Of a DNA stretch of 42,927 bases, positions 31,889 through 39,562 are shown in pieces (the first letter of the stretch is position 1; the number at the start of each line of letters is the position of its first letter). Both the position numbers and the translations under genes were made by a program. Location: NCBI GenBank assembly GCA_031551755.1, contig JAVBNE010000079.1, forward strand, positions 1 to 42,927, in the 5' to 3' direction. This stretch comes from JAVBMU01 sp031551755 (GTDB lineage: Bacteria; Actinomycetota; Actinomycetes; Actinomycetales; Cellulomonadaceae). Under the pieces are notes generated by a model. The model saw only the letters and a program-made list of their open reading frames with translations. It had not been told where the DNA came from and ran no database searches.

Positions 31889-32836
31889 ATGGCGCAGTAC
31901 CCTGGCGCGATCCAACGCCCGGTCACGGCTTCCAAGGGCCGCAAGAGGCTCACGGTCTACAACCGGGTGAACCTTCATGTGGCCGTGAGTGAGGCTTCCA
32001 GCCTTCACGGCTACTTCAATAAGAGCGGTCGCCCCGACTCGCACTTTTATGTCCGCAAGGACGGGAGCGTCGAGCAGTACGTCGATACGACGATGCGGGC
32101 GTTCGCGGACCTGGAAGGTAATGACGCGACTATATCGATCGAGACCCAGGGTGGGGTGAATGGCTCCGACACCGAAAAGTGGACCAGCGCACAGGTCGAG
32201 ACGCTCGCGCGGATCTTCGCGTGGGCGGTGCGCACCCACGGTGTCCGCAACCAGCTCGCTTCATCCTCAAAGCTGGACGCGTCCTCAAAGGGGTTGAGCT
32301 GGCACCGGCTCGGAATCGACGGGACGTTTCCGGTACTGCCGTCGATCCTTGCTGGGCGGTTGCAGCGTGGCGGTGGGATGCGGTATTCCACCTCGCGCGG
32401 AAAGAACTGCCCTGGAAACGCGAAGATCCAGCAGATCCCAGGCATCTACCAACGCGTCCAGCAGGTCCTCGGCGCTCCTGTGCCGCCACCCAAACCCGTC
32501 AGGATCGATGAGGATGGGTGGCTTGGTCCGGCCAGCATCGGCCGTTGGCAGCAGATCATGGGCACCCCCGTCGACCGGGCTATTTCGACACCGGACTCCC
32601 AGCTTGTGCGGCGCGTACAAGAGGCGCTCAACCGCGCCGGCTGCCGCGGCTACAACGGACGCGCGCTCAAAGTCGACGGGGCTGGGATCTACTCCAACGT
32701 CAATGGCAAGACCCCCAAAACGCACACCATCTACGCCCTTCAGCGGTACCTCGGCACCGTCCCCGACGGCGTGTTCGACGCCCCGTCAACAGCCGTTGTG
32801 GTCCTGCAACGCCGACTCAACACCGGCAGGTTCTAA
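31889..32836 (+). CDS. Phage-type endolysin, N-acetylmuramoyl-L-alanine amidase
   Basis: A 315-residue peptidoglycan amidase, cleaving the lactyl-amide bond to the stem peptide. Residues about 10-165 form an amidase_2/PGRP fold with zinc ligands from NLHVAVSE (His), GLSWHRLGIDGTF (His) and GKNCPGNAKI (Cys); SHFYVRKDGSVEQYVDTTMRA is the substrate-binding strand. Residues about 200-315 carry two peptidoglycan-binding-like repeats (DGWLGPASIGRWQQIMGTPVD and ALQRYLGTVPDGVFDAPS...LQRRLNTGRF). No signal peptide, as in phage lysins that need a holin. ATG 31889 has GAGGAGG upstream. No other phage gene is near, so it is either a prophage remnant or a domesticated lysin. Confidence 0.88.
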   Translation: MAQYPGAIQRPVTASKGRKRLTVYNRVNLHVAVSEASSLHGYFNKSGRPDSHFYVRKDGSVEQYVDTTMRAFADLEGNDATISIETQGGVNGSDTEKWTSAQVETLARIFAWAVRTHGVRNQLASSSKLDASSKGLSWHRLGIDGTFPVLPSILAGRLQRGGGMRYSTSRGKNCPGNAKIQQIPGIYQRVQQVLGAPVPPPKPVRIDEDGWLGPASIGRWQQIMGTPVDRAISTPDSQLVRRVQEALNRAGCRGYNGRALKVDGAGIYSNVNGKTPKTHTIYALQRYLGTVPDGVFDAPSTAVVVLQRRLNTGRF

Positions 32837-32844
32837 CCGGATCT

Positions 32845-32876
32845 CCGCTCCGCCCGGCGCCCACTGGGCGGAGCGG
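32845..32876 (+). terminator. Terminator after the endolysin
   Basis: Perfect 11-bp arms CCGCTCCGCCC/GGGCGGAGCGG with a 10-nt loop, 9 bp after the stop codon. Confidence 0.75.
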
Positions 32877-33012
32877 CCCGTCGATGCCGGCTCGGATAGC
32901 GGCTTCGATGGCGCAGGGGCTGGGCCGTTCTCCCCGCATGGGGGGACTCCAATTCGGGGGGACGCTGACTACCCTGGCACAAGGGTGCCGCAGTCGGGCA
33001 AGCGGATGGGCG

Positions 33013-33028
33013 GACGGAATATTCCGTC
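33013..33028. promoter_or_regulatory. Perfect 16-bp palindrome GACGGAATATTCCGTC
   Basis: Located 55 bp before the GyrI-like gene. An uninterrupted palindrome with an A+T core in a G+C-rich setting is typical of an operator for a TetR- or MerR-like dimer. No adjacent regulator gene is present. Confidence 0.55.
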
Positions 33029-33082
33029 AATCCCGGTAATCATCCGATGTCGGGTGGGTGATCTCGAAAGGAAGGCCTCATC

Positions 33083-33712
33083 GTGAAGAACGGCAAGATC
33101 GACCTGAAACGGCGATATTCCGACCTTTACTCGGCGCCACGGTACTTCGTAGAGGTCACGGCCCCGACGCTGACATATCTGGTCGTGGAGGGCATGGGTG
33201 ACCCCAATGTTTCCCCAGCGTATGCGGAGGCCGTCGAGTCGCTCTATGCGGTCTCGTATGCGGTGAAGTTCGCCAGCAAGCAGGCGGGACGCGACTACGT
33301 CGTCGCCCCCTTGGAGGGATTGTGGACGGCGCCCGACCTGGCCGTCTTCACCGAGCGCGACAAGTCGGCGTGGCACTGGACGATGATGATTCTCCAGCCG
33401 GACTGGATCGACGCCCCGATGGTCGCGAAGGCCCGAGCGGACGTCGCCGCGAAGAAGGGGCTGGCCGCCGAGGTCGAGTTACGCAGCCTTACCGAAGGGC
33501 GGTGTGTGCAGGTACTCCATATGGGGCCTTACGACGACGAAGCACCGTTGCTCGACCGCCTCCACCGTGAGTACATGCCCGAGCACGGGTTGACCTTCGC
33601 CGGCCCGCACCACGAGATCTACCTCAGCGATCCGCGCCGGGTCGCCCCCACGAAGCTGCGAACGATCTTGCGTCAGCCGGTGCGTCCGCTGGATGCGGTG
33701 CCGTCCCGTTAG
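33083..33712 (+). CDS. GyrI-like small-molecule-binding domain protein
   Basis: A 209-residue cytoplasmic protein built from two SHS2-like repeats of the GyrI/effector-binding fold. APTLTYLVVEGMGDPN near 27-42 and QVLHMGPYDDEAPLLDRLHREY near 148-170 are the typical strands and helix; HHEIYLSDPRRVAPTKLRTILRQPV closes the fold. Family members bind or hydrolyse small hydrophobic or cationic compounds and can be drug-stress proteins. GTG 33083 has GGAAGG at good distance. Single-gene unit between two terminators. The 16-bp palindrome upstream suggests inducible control. Confidence 0.85.
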   Translation: MKNGKIDLKRRYSDLYSAPRYFVEVTAPTLTYLVVEGMGDPNVSPAYAEAVESLYAVSYAVKFASKQAGRDYVVAPLEGLWTAPDLAVFTERDKSAWHWTMMILQPDWIDAPMVAKARADVAAKKGLAAEVELRSLTEGRCVQVLHMGPYDDEAPLLDRLHREYMPEHGLTFAGPHHEIYLSDPRRVAPTKLRTILRQPVRPLDAVPSR

Positions 33713-33768
33713 CACGTGCGTCGGGGCGGCTACGGGACGGGAGGCCGACGAGCGATCCGGACACGAGA

Positions 33769-33800
33769 GCGGCGGCTCGGTCGTGAGACCGAACCGCCGC
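33769..33800. terminator. Bidirectional terminator hairpin between GyrI-like gene and the ABC operon
   Basis: Arms of 14 bp (GCGGCGGCTCGGTC, one mismatch) around GTGA, in the gap between convergent genes. Confidence 0.75.
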
Positions 33801-33825
33801 AACCACCCGGATGACCGGCCGGGAG

Positions 33826-34725
33826 TCAGCCCTTCACCGAACCGGACATCAGCCCGCCCACGAAGTACTTGCCGAGCAGGATGTACACGATCAGGGTCGG
33901 GAAGGACGCGAGCAGCGCGCCCGCCATCGAGGTTCCGTAGTTTTGCAGGACGGAGCCGTTGGCGAGGTTGTTGAGCGCCAGGGTCACAGGACCGTTCTGG
34001 CTGGAGGAGAAGAACACCGCGAAGAGGAAGTCGTTCCACGCCGAGGTGAACTGCCAGATCAGGACGACCACGAAGCTCGGAATCGAGATCGGTAGGACGA
34101 CCGACCAGTAGGTCCGCAGCATCCCGGCACCGTCGACCCGGGCGGCCTCCACCAACTCCGTGGGCACGGTCTGGTAGTAGTTCCGGAAGATCAATGTCGT
34201 GATCGGGATGCCGTAGATAATGTGCAGCAGGATCAGCGTCGGGATCCCGTTCGGGATCGATAGGTCCCGCACCAACTGATTCAGGGGGATCATCACGGCC
34301 TGGTACGGGATGAACATCCCGAACAGGATCAGCGTGAAGATCAGGTTGGAACCCTTGAAGGACCACTTCGACAGCACGTAGCCATTCAGTGAGCCCAGGA
34401 ATGCCGCGATGATCGCCGACGGGATGACCATCTGCAGGGTGCGGCCGATGGCGGGCGCCAGGGAGTCCCATGCGGTCTGCCAGTTCTCGGTCGTCCAGAC
34501 CTGCGGCAAGTTCCACGCGCGGGACGGCGCGGCGTCGCCGGCACCCTTGAAGCTCGTGACGACGAGCACGTAGACCGGGATCAGGACGACGACCAAGAAG
34601 AACAGCAGGGCGGCGTACCGCAGAGTGCGGCTGGCGGAGAACCTGTTGCTTCGGGGTCCCCGCAGCTCGTAGGTGGGCCGTGGGGAAACCTCAGCAGGGG
34701 GGACCGGCGGGGCGGTGGTGGTCAC
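33826..34725 (-). CDS. Carbohydrate ABC transporter permease (MalG-like)
   Basis: A 299-residue inner-membrane CUT1 permease. A polar N-terminal region of about 40 residues (TTTAPPVPPAEVSPRP) precedes six helices, the first YAALLFFLVVVLIPVYVLVVTSF. The EAA loop LVEAARVDGAGMLRTYWSVVLP near 200 contacts the ATPase, and the end is YFVGGLMSGSVKG. Start GTG 34725 overlaps the upstream permease stop (GTGA). The frame continues open upstream to 35001 only as a shadow of that gene. No ATPase gene accompanies the cluster, so a shared MsiK-type ATPase is presumed. Confidence 0.92.
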   Translation of the reverse strand: MTTTAPPVPPAEVSPRPTYELRGPRSNRFSASRTLRYAALLFFLVVVLIPVYVLVVTSFKGAGDAAPSRAWNLPQVWTTENWQTAWDSLAPAIGRTLQMVIPSAIIAAFLGSLNGYVLSKWSFKGSNLIFTLILFGMFIPYQAVMIPLNQLVRDLSIPNGIPTLILLHIIYGIPITTLIFRNYYQTVPTELVEAARVDGAGMLRTYWSVVLPISIPSFVVVLIWQFTSAWNDFLFAVFFSSSQNGPVTLALNNLANGSVLQNYGTSMAGALLASFPTLIVYILLGKYFVGGLMSGSVKG

Positions 34726-35624
34726 TGGTTCTCCTTGCGGTTCGTCCAGATGAGGTACGGCACGATCACGATCGCGACGATGACGAGCAGGATCGAGCCG
34801 ACGGCGGCCGCATTGGAGTAGTCGAAGGCCGACTTGAAGACGTACATATCGACAGCCGGGACCTTGGTCTGGTAGTTGGCTGGCTTGGAGATCGACATGA
34901 TGAGGTCGAATGCCTTCAGTGACATATGGCCGATGATGATCAGCGCGGACAGCGCGATGGGCGACAACTGCGGGAAGACCACGTGGTAGTACAGCTTCCA
35001 TTCGCTGGCGCCGTCGACCCGCGCTGCCTCACGCAGTTCCTCGGGGATGCCGCGGAAGCCGGCCAGGAACAACGCCATCACATAGCCGGAGAGCTGCCAG
35101 ATCGCGGGGATCGCGATGGCGACGATGCCGGTGTCGACGTTGTTCCACCAGTTGTTCTGCAGAGCGTCGAGGTTCAACATGACGAACAGTCGGTTCAGAC
35201 CGCTGGCACTGGCGTTCTGGTTCGAGTTGAGCAGCCACCGCCAGACGACACCGGAGGCGACGAACGACACGGCCATGGGGAACAGGTAGATCGACCGGAA
35301 GATCCCCTCGCCGCGCATCGGCCGTTCGAGCAACCAGGCCCAGGCGAATCCGAAGATCATCGTGCCGAGCAGGAAGACCACGGTGTAGAGGACCAGGTTC
35401 TTCAGCGAATGCTGGAACGCCTCGCTGCCGAGCAGGTCGGTGTAGTTCTCGAACCACACGACGACTGACGGTTTGCGGCCGGTTGCCTGAGCGGCTGTGT
35501 GGTTGTCGGTGATCGAGGTCGAGAAGTTCGCGCCGATCAGTCCGTAGACGAAGACGGCCACGAGGATGATCGACGGCGAGAGCATGAGTATCGCCGGGCC
35601 GGCCCGGCGCAGGGACTTGAGCAT
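34722..35624 (-). CDS. Sugar ABC transporter permease (MalF-like)
   Basis: A 300-residue partner permease with six helices: ILMLSPSIILVAVFVYGLIG first, and a periplasmic loop of about 45 residues (ITDNHTAAQATGRKP). The EAA loop is LREAARVDGASEWKLYYHVVFP near 205. Family homologues belong to maltose-, lactose- and N-acetylglucosamine-type importers; substrate cannot be read from it. Between this gene and the binding-protein gene upstream lies a perfect 13-bp hairpin, which probably lowers permease expression relative to the binding protein. Confidence 0.92.
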   Translation of the reverse strand: MLKSLRRAGPAILMLSPSIILVAVFVYGLIGANFSTSITDNHTAAQATGRKPSVVVWFENYTDLLGSEAFQHSLKNLVLYTVVFLLGTMIFGFAWAWLLERPMRGEGIFRSIYLFPMAVSFVASGVVWRWLLNSNQNASASGLNRLFVMLNLDALQNNWWNNVDTGIVAIAIPAIWQLSGYVMALFLAGFRGIPEELREAARVDGASEWKLYYHVVFPQLSPIALSALIIIGHMSLKAFDLIMSISKPANYQTKVPAVDMYVFKSAFDYSNAAAVGSILLVIVAIVIVPYLIWTNRKENQ

Positions 35625-35691
35625 GGGTGCCTTTGAGATCGTGGGGGCGCGCAGCGATGCGGCGACGTGGGCAGCTCCGGGCCGCCGGGGA

Positions 35692-35723
35692 ACGACGCCG
35701 AGGCTCTGGGGCCTCGGCGTCGT
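35692..35723 (-). terminator. Intra-operon hairpin between binding-protein and permease genes
   Basis: Perfect 13-bp arms ACGACGCCGAGGC/GCCTCGGCGTCGT with a 6-nt loop, no T-tract. Same position and role as the hairpin at 16482-16514 in the other sugar cluster. Confidence 0.7.
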
Positions 35724-35740
35724 CCTGGTGACGTACCGGC

Positions 35741-37027
35741 TCAGCTAGCGGCTGCTGCCAGCTCGGACTGGTAGGTCTTGAGGTCCGATCCGCCGGTTGT
35801 GAACTTGCTCGTCGCGTCGGAGATCTTCGTCAGCTGCGCCGTCGGGGCCGCAGCACCGTGGGCGAGCGAGGGCACGATCGTGTCCTTCGCGAACGACTCG
35901 ATGGCCGTCTGCTGGTACTCGGAGAAGTCCTTCGGGTCGGCATCGGTACGAGCCGGGATGGAACCCTTGGCCTTGTTGAATGCGACCTGGCCCTCGAGTG
36001 AACCCACGGTCTTCAGCCATGCCTTGGCGCCACCGGGGTGCGGGGCACCGACGGGCAGCGTGAAGGAGTCGGCGAGGAAGTCGAAGGTGCCGTCCGTGCC
36101 AGGCACGGGGAAGGCGGTGAAGTCGGTTCCGAGGACCTTGTTCTGCTCCTCGAACGCCGCCACGGCCCAGTCGCCCATGACGTTGAACGCGGCGTCGCCG
36201 TCGATCACCATCTGGGTGGCTTCCGGCCAGTCCAGGCCGTCACGGTCGGTGTTGGTGTACGAGATCAGCTTCTGGAAGTCGGTCAATGCCTTGGTGACCT
36301 CGGCGCTCTTCCAGTCCGTCGTGCCGTCCCACAGGCCGTTGTAGCCGTCGGCGCCCAAGTCGGCGAGCAGGATGGTCTCGAGCAGGTTCACCTGGGTCCA
36401 GGTGGTCGCCACCGACAGGGGGGTCACGCCGGCTGCCTTGAGCTTGTCGAGGTCGGTGAACCAGGCGTCCAGGGAGTCGTACTTCGCGGCCGGGTCGACG
36501 CCGTTGGCCTTGAGCACCGCCGGGTTCGCCCACACCATGTTCCCGCGGTGGATATTCGACGGGATCGAGTAGATCTTGCCATCGTTGGTGAGCAGGTCGA
36601 TGAGGTCCGCGGGGAATGCGTCCTGGAGGCCGAACTCCTTGTAGAGGTTCGAGACGTCCTCGACCTGACCGGCGTCGATGTAGTCCTGGATCTCCTTGCC
36701 GGCGTGGGCCTGGAAGGTGTCCGGCGGGTTGCCGTTCTGCAGCCGCGTCTGGAGCAGGTCCTTGGCGGCGGAGCCGGCACCACCGGCAACGGCACCGTTG
36801 ACGAACTTGACATCCGGGTTCTGCTCGTTGAAGACCTTGACCAGGGCATCGAGTCCGGCCTTTTCCGAACCGGCGGCCCACCAGGTGAAGACCTCTACCT
36901 CGCTGCTGTCTCCGCCAGTGCTGCCACTGTCGTTCTTGTCGTCGGAGCCACTGCTGCAAGCAGCCAGTGCGAGTCCGACGACGGCCGCGCTCGCGACCAT
37001 CGCGCTCATCCTGCGAGTGACACGCAT
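35741..37027 (-). CDS. Sugar ABC transporter substrate-binding lipoprotein (CUT1)
   Basis: A 428-residue extracytoplasmic sugar-binding protein. The signal peptide (MRVTRRMSAMVASAAVVGLALAA) ends in the lipobox ALAAC; a Ser/Asp/Gly linker follows. The mature fold has VEVFTWWAAGSEKAGLDALVKVF near 43 and NMVWANPAVLKANGVDP, and NVMGDWAVAAFEE near 250, which are typical of binding proteins for di- and oligosaccharides. I chose ATG 37027, with GAAGG eight nt upstream, over GTG 37036. First gene of its operon; the next two genes are its permeases. Probably controlled from the shared region with the ROK gene. Confidence 0.92.
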   Translation of the reverse strand: MRVTRRMSAMVASAAVVGLALAACSSGSDDKNDSGSTGGDSSEVEVFTWWAAGSEKAGLDALVKVFNEQNPDVKFVNGAVAGGAGSAAKDLLQTRLQNGNPPDTFQAHAGKEIQDYIDAGQVEDVSNLYKEFGLQDAFPADLIDLLTNDGKIYSIPSNIHRGNMVWANPAVLKANGVDPAAKYDSLDAWFTDLDKLKAAGVTPLSVATTWTQVNLLETILLADLGADGYNGLWDGTTDWKSAEVTKALTDFQKLISYTNTDRDGLDWPEATQMVIDGDAAFNVMGDWAVAAFEEQNKVLGTDFTAFPVPGTDGTFDFLADSFTLPVGAPHPGGAKAWLKTVGSLEGQVAFNKAKGSIPARTDADPKDFSEYQQTAIESFAKDTIVPSLAHGAAAPTAQLTKISDATSKFTTGGSDLKTYQSELAAAAS

Positions 37028-37129
37028 GTGATCCACCTTCGTTGGTTGTGGAGACTGAAGTCGCGGTCCGGCGTACTCCCTGGAACGCTGCCTTCAGTGG
37101 GCGCATCGACGCACCCGAACCTTCGACTC

Positions 37130-37158
37130 ATCCAACGTCCGCCCGACCTTGGTGTCAA
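37130..37158 (-). promoter_or_regulatory. Possible promoter of the CUT1 operon
   Basis: On the minus strand a perfect TTGACA (37158-37153) is followed after 17 nt by TTGGAT (37135-37130). The -10 is poor, so this is tentative. Confidence 0.35.
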
Positions 37159-37173
37159 CTAATGAACGCATCA

Positions 37174-37194
37174 CCGAGAGAATCGTGATCTCGG
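37174..37194. promoter_or_regulatory. Inverted repeat CCGAGA-N9-TCTCGG (operator candidate)
   Basis: Perfect 6-bp arms between the two divergent sugar operons, just upstream of the putative -35 of the CUT1 operon. Could bind the ROK regulator or a LacI-type protein. Confidence 0.45.
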
Positions 37195-37233
37195 CGATAT
37201 CTGTTTGAGCCAATACCGGGGTGATTCGCCCGG

Positions 37234-37249
37234 AAAACAGCCGTTTTCT
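37234..37249. promoter_or_regulatory. Inverted repeat GAAAAC-N4-GTTTTC (operator candidate)
   Basis: Perfect 6-bp A/T-rich arms, unusual in this G+C-rich DNA, 60 bp upstream of the ROK start and inside the shared region. ROK regulators often bind A/T-rich inverted repeats. Confidence 0.5.
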
Positions 37250-37297
37250 GTTGTCTGGCCTCTTGAATGCAAGCCCTTGCCCCCGGCCCGATGCAGC

Positions 37298-37303
37298 TAT
37301 CGT
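37298..37303 (+). promoter_or_regulatory. -10 box TATCGT, leaderless pattern for the ROK gene
   Basis: TATCGT, 7 nt, then GTG 37311. Confidence 0.45.
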
Positions 37304-37310
37304 GGCGGTT

Positions 37311-38495
37311 GTGCGCGCTGATCGAGTGACGCCGGGGTCGCAGACTTCACTACGTGAGGCCAACCGGACCCGGATCGTGAGCGCCGTCCAGCAGCGTGGC
37401 TCGTTGACCCAGATCGAGCTCGCCGGTGTGACGGGGCTCTCCCCGGCGACCGTGTCGAATATCGTCAAGGAACTCACCGCCTCCGGAGTGCTACACACCT
37501 CTCCCTCGACGCGCAGCGGCCGACGTGCGCTCCTGGTCACGCTGGCCCGCAACCTTGGCCTGGTCGCCGGCGTCCACTTCGGTACCCGGTCGCTACGGGT
37601 GGCCCTCGCGGATGCCTCCATGCGGGTCGTCGCCGATCAGCGGATGCCGCTCGCCCCGGACCACCGCGCGGATACCGGCCTGCAGCGCGCCGCTCTGCTC
37701 ATCAGCGAGCTGCTCGCCTCGGTGGATGCGTCCCCGGCCGAACTATTGGGGGTCGGTGTCGGCGTGCCTGCCCCGGTTGATGTCCGCACGGGGCAGATCG
37801 CCACGGTCGGCATGCTGCGGGGCTGGGACGGAGTCGACGTCGCTGACCTGCTCGGCACCGAACTCGAGGTCCCGGTGACGGTGGACAACGACGCGAACCT
37901 CGGCGCGCTCGCCGAGACCCGGTTCGGGGCTGCTGCCGGTTGCGACGACGTGGCCTATGTCCGGGTCTCGCACGGCGTCGGCGGCGGGTTGGTCCTGGGG
38001 GGTCAGGTCGTCCACGGCCGGGCCGGGATCGCGGGGGAGATCGGCCATGTCACGATCGACGAGAACGGTCCGGTCTGCCGCTGCGGCAACCGGGGCTGCC
38101 TCGAGATGTTCGTCGGCGCGAACGTGCTGCTTGCCATGCTCTCCGACAGCCGGGGCCACCTGACGTTGCGCGATGTGATCCACGAGGCTCAGACCGGTGA
38201 TCCGGGCTGCCGGAGGGTACTTTTCGACGCCGGCCAGCACCTTGGGGTGGCCACCGCTAATCTGTGCAACATCATGGACCCCCAGATCGTTGTCGTGGGC
38301 GGGCAACTAGCGCAGGCCGGCGAGATTCTCCTCACCCCTATGCGCACGGCCGTGCAACAGCGGACCGTGCCCGCTGCCATGGGCTCAGTGGATGTCGTCG
38401 CCTCCGCGCTCGGTTCCGCGGCAGAGGTGCGTGGAGCTTTGGCGGTGGCGTTGGACCAGGCCCGGCTACGGGGAGCACTCGGAGTCGGCGGGTGA
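37311..38495 (+). CDS. ROK-family transcriptional regulator
   Basis: A 394-residue repressor/activator of sugar genes. The winged helix-turn-helix (RTRIVSAVQQRGSLTQIELAGVTGLSPATVSNIVKELTASGVLHTS) spans about 18-65. The ROK sugar-kinase-like domain follows, with GVHFGTRSLRVAL near 88, VDNDANLGALAETRFGAAAG near 190, GVGGGLVLGGQVVHGRAGIAGEIGHVTID near 222-250 and the zinc-binding CRCGNRGCLE near 258. The arrangement ROK followed by xylFGH-like genes matches the rok7B7-xylFGH locus described in Streptomyces. Start GTG 37311 follows TATCGT by 7 nt. The stop overlaps the next start (GTGA). Probably autoregulated and also acting on the divergent CUT1 operon. Confidence 0.92.
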   Translation: MRADRVTPGSQTSLREANRTRIVSAVQQRGSLTQIELAGVTGLSPATVSNIVKELTASGVLHTSPSTRSGRRALLVTLARNLGLVAGVHFGTRSLRVALADASMRVVADQRMPLAPDHRADTGLQRAALLISELLASVDASPAELLGVGVGVPAPVDVRTGQIATVGMLRGWDGVDVADLLGTELEVPVTVDNDANLGALAETRFGAAAGCDDVAYVRVSHGVGGGLVLGGQVVHGRAGIAGEIGHVTIDENGPVCRCGNRGCLEMFVGANVLLAMLSDSRGHLTLRDVIHEAQTGDPGCRRVLFDAGQHLGVATANLCNIMDPQIVVVGGQLAQAGEILLTPMRTAVQQRTVPAAMGSVDVVASALGSAAEVRGALAVALDQARLRGALGVGG

Positions 38496-39562
38496 ACGCG
38501 CGCGGAGGGTGGCTCGTCGCGGTCCTGGCCGTCCTGGCACTGACCGTCGGCTGTGCGGTCGCCGGAACCGGTTCGCCGACTCGTCCCACCATCGGCCTGC
38601 TGCTCCCGGAGAACAAGACCGCCCGCTACGAGGCGACCGACCGCCCGGCATTCACCCAAGTGGTGGAACGCCGCTGTCCCGGCTGCCAGGTGCTGTACGC
38701 GAATGCGAACCAGGATGCCGCTATCCAACTGGAGCAAGCGGAGTCGATGCTCTCCCGCGGAGCGCAGGTGCTCGTCCTCGACGCCGTGGATGCGGTCGCG
38801 GCCGCCAGCATTGTGGAAGAGGCTCGGCGGCTGGACGTGCCGGTGATCGCCTACGACCGGTTCGTGGACGGTGCCAGCTACTACGTCTCCTTCGACAACG
38901 AGACGATCGGCTACCTGGGAGGACGAGCGTTGGTGGAGGCGCTGGCCGACCTCCCTCGGTCCGACAGTCGCCGCCCAGGGATCCTGCTGGTCAACGGATC
39001 ACCAACCGATCCGAACTCGGCGGCGTTGGCGAAGGGGGTACACCGGGCGTTGACCGGCGAACCCATCGACATCCTGGCCGAGTACTACACACCGGATTGG
39101 AGTCCGGACAAGGCAACCGATTGGGTGGAGGGGCAGCTCACCCAGTACGCGGGCCGGGTGGACGGCGTCTTCGGTGCCAGTGACGGTGTCGCCGGGGGAG
39201 CGATTGCGGCGATGCGGGCGGCCGGCCTTGACCCGGTGCCACCCACCACCGGGCAGGACGGAGAGCTGGCGGCGGTGCAACGGATCGTCGCCGGCGACCA
39301 GTACATGACCGTCTACAAGGCCACCCAGGTCGAGGCCCGTACCGTGGCCGAGCTCGCGGTGCGGGTGATGCGGGGAGAGCAGCCGGCCGTGACCGCCCGG
39401 ATCCAGGGGGTCCCCAGCATGTTGTTGGCGCCCCGGACGGTCTTCGCGGCCGACGTACAGCGGGTGATCGTCGACGGTCTCGTCTACACCGAGGAGGAGA
39501 TCTGCCGCCCTGCCTACGAGCGGGCATGCGCACGGCTCGGCCTTTCCGGAGCGCCATCGTGA
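38492..39562 (+). CDS. Sugar-binding lipoprotein, XylF-like
   Basis: A 356-residue periplasmic-binding-protein-like lipoprotein of the CUT2 type. After a short signal peptide with lipobox LTVGC near 20, the mature fold begins PTIGLLLPENKTARYEATDRPAF, then ANANQDAAIQLEQAESMLSRGAQVLVLDAVDAVAAASIV, VPVIAYDRFVDGASYYVSFDN and GVFGASDGVAGGAIAAMRAAGL, which follow xylose-binding proteins closely. The motif PTTGQDGELAAVQRIVAGDQYMTVYK is conserved in XylF. Coupled to the ROK gene and to the ATPase gene by 4-bp overlaps. Xylose is the family's ligand; the adjacent AGE-type isomerase makes another sugar possible. Confidence 0.9.
   Translation: MNARGGWLVAVLAVLALTVGCAVAGTGSPTRPTIGLLLPENKTARYEATDRPAFTQVVERRCPGCQVLYANANQDAAIQLEQAESMLSRGAQVLVLDAVDAVAAASIVEEARRLDVPVIAYDRFVDGASYYVSFDNETIGYLGGRALVEALADLPRSDSRRPGILLVNGSPTDPNSAALAKGVHRALTGEPIDILAEYYTPDWSPDKATDWVEGQLTQYAGRVDGVFGASDGVAGGAIAAMRAAGLDPVPPTTGQDGELAAVQRIVAGDQYMTVYKATQVEARTVAELAVRVMRGEQPAVTARIQGVPSMLLAPRTVFAADVQRVIVDGLVYTEEEICRPAYERACARLGLSGAPS

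Noticed and set aside
31022..33000. attL/attR pair flanking the hicAB-endolysin segment
   Set aside because: No second copy of the tRNA-Arg 3' end was found downstream in the window, and no integrase is present.
34726..35001. N-terminal extension of the MalG-like permease up to 35001
   Set aside because: It is a shifted shadow of the upstream permease; GTG 34725 overlaps that gene's stop as expected.
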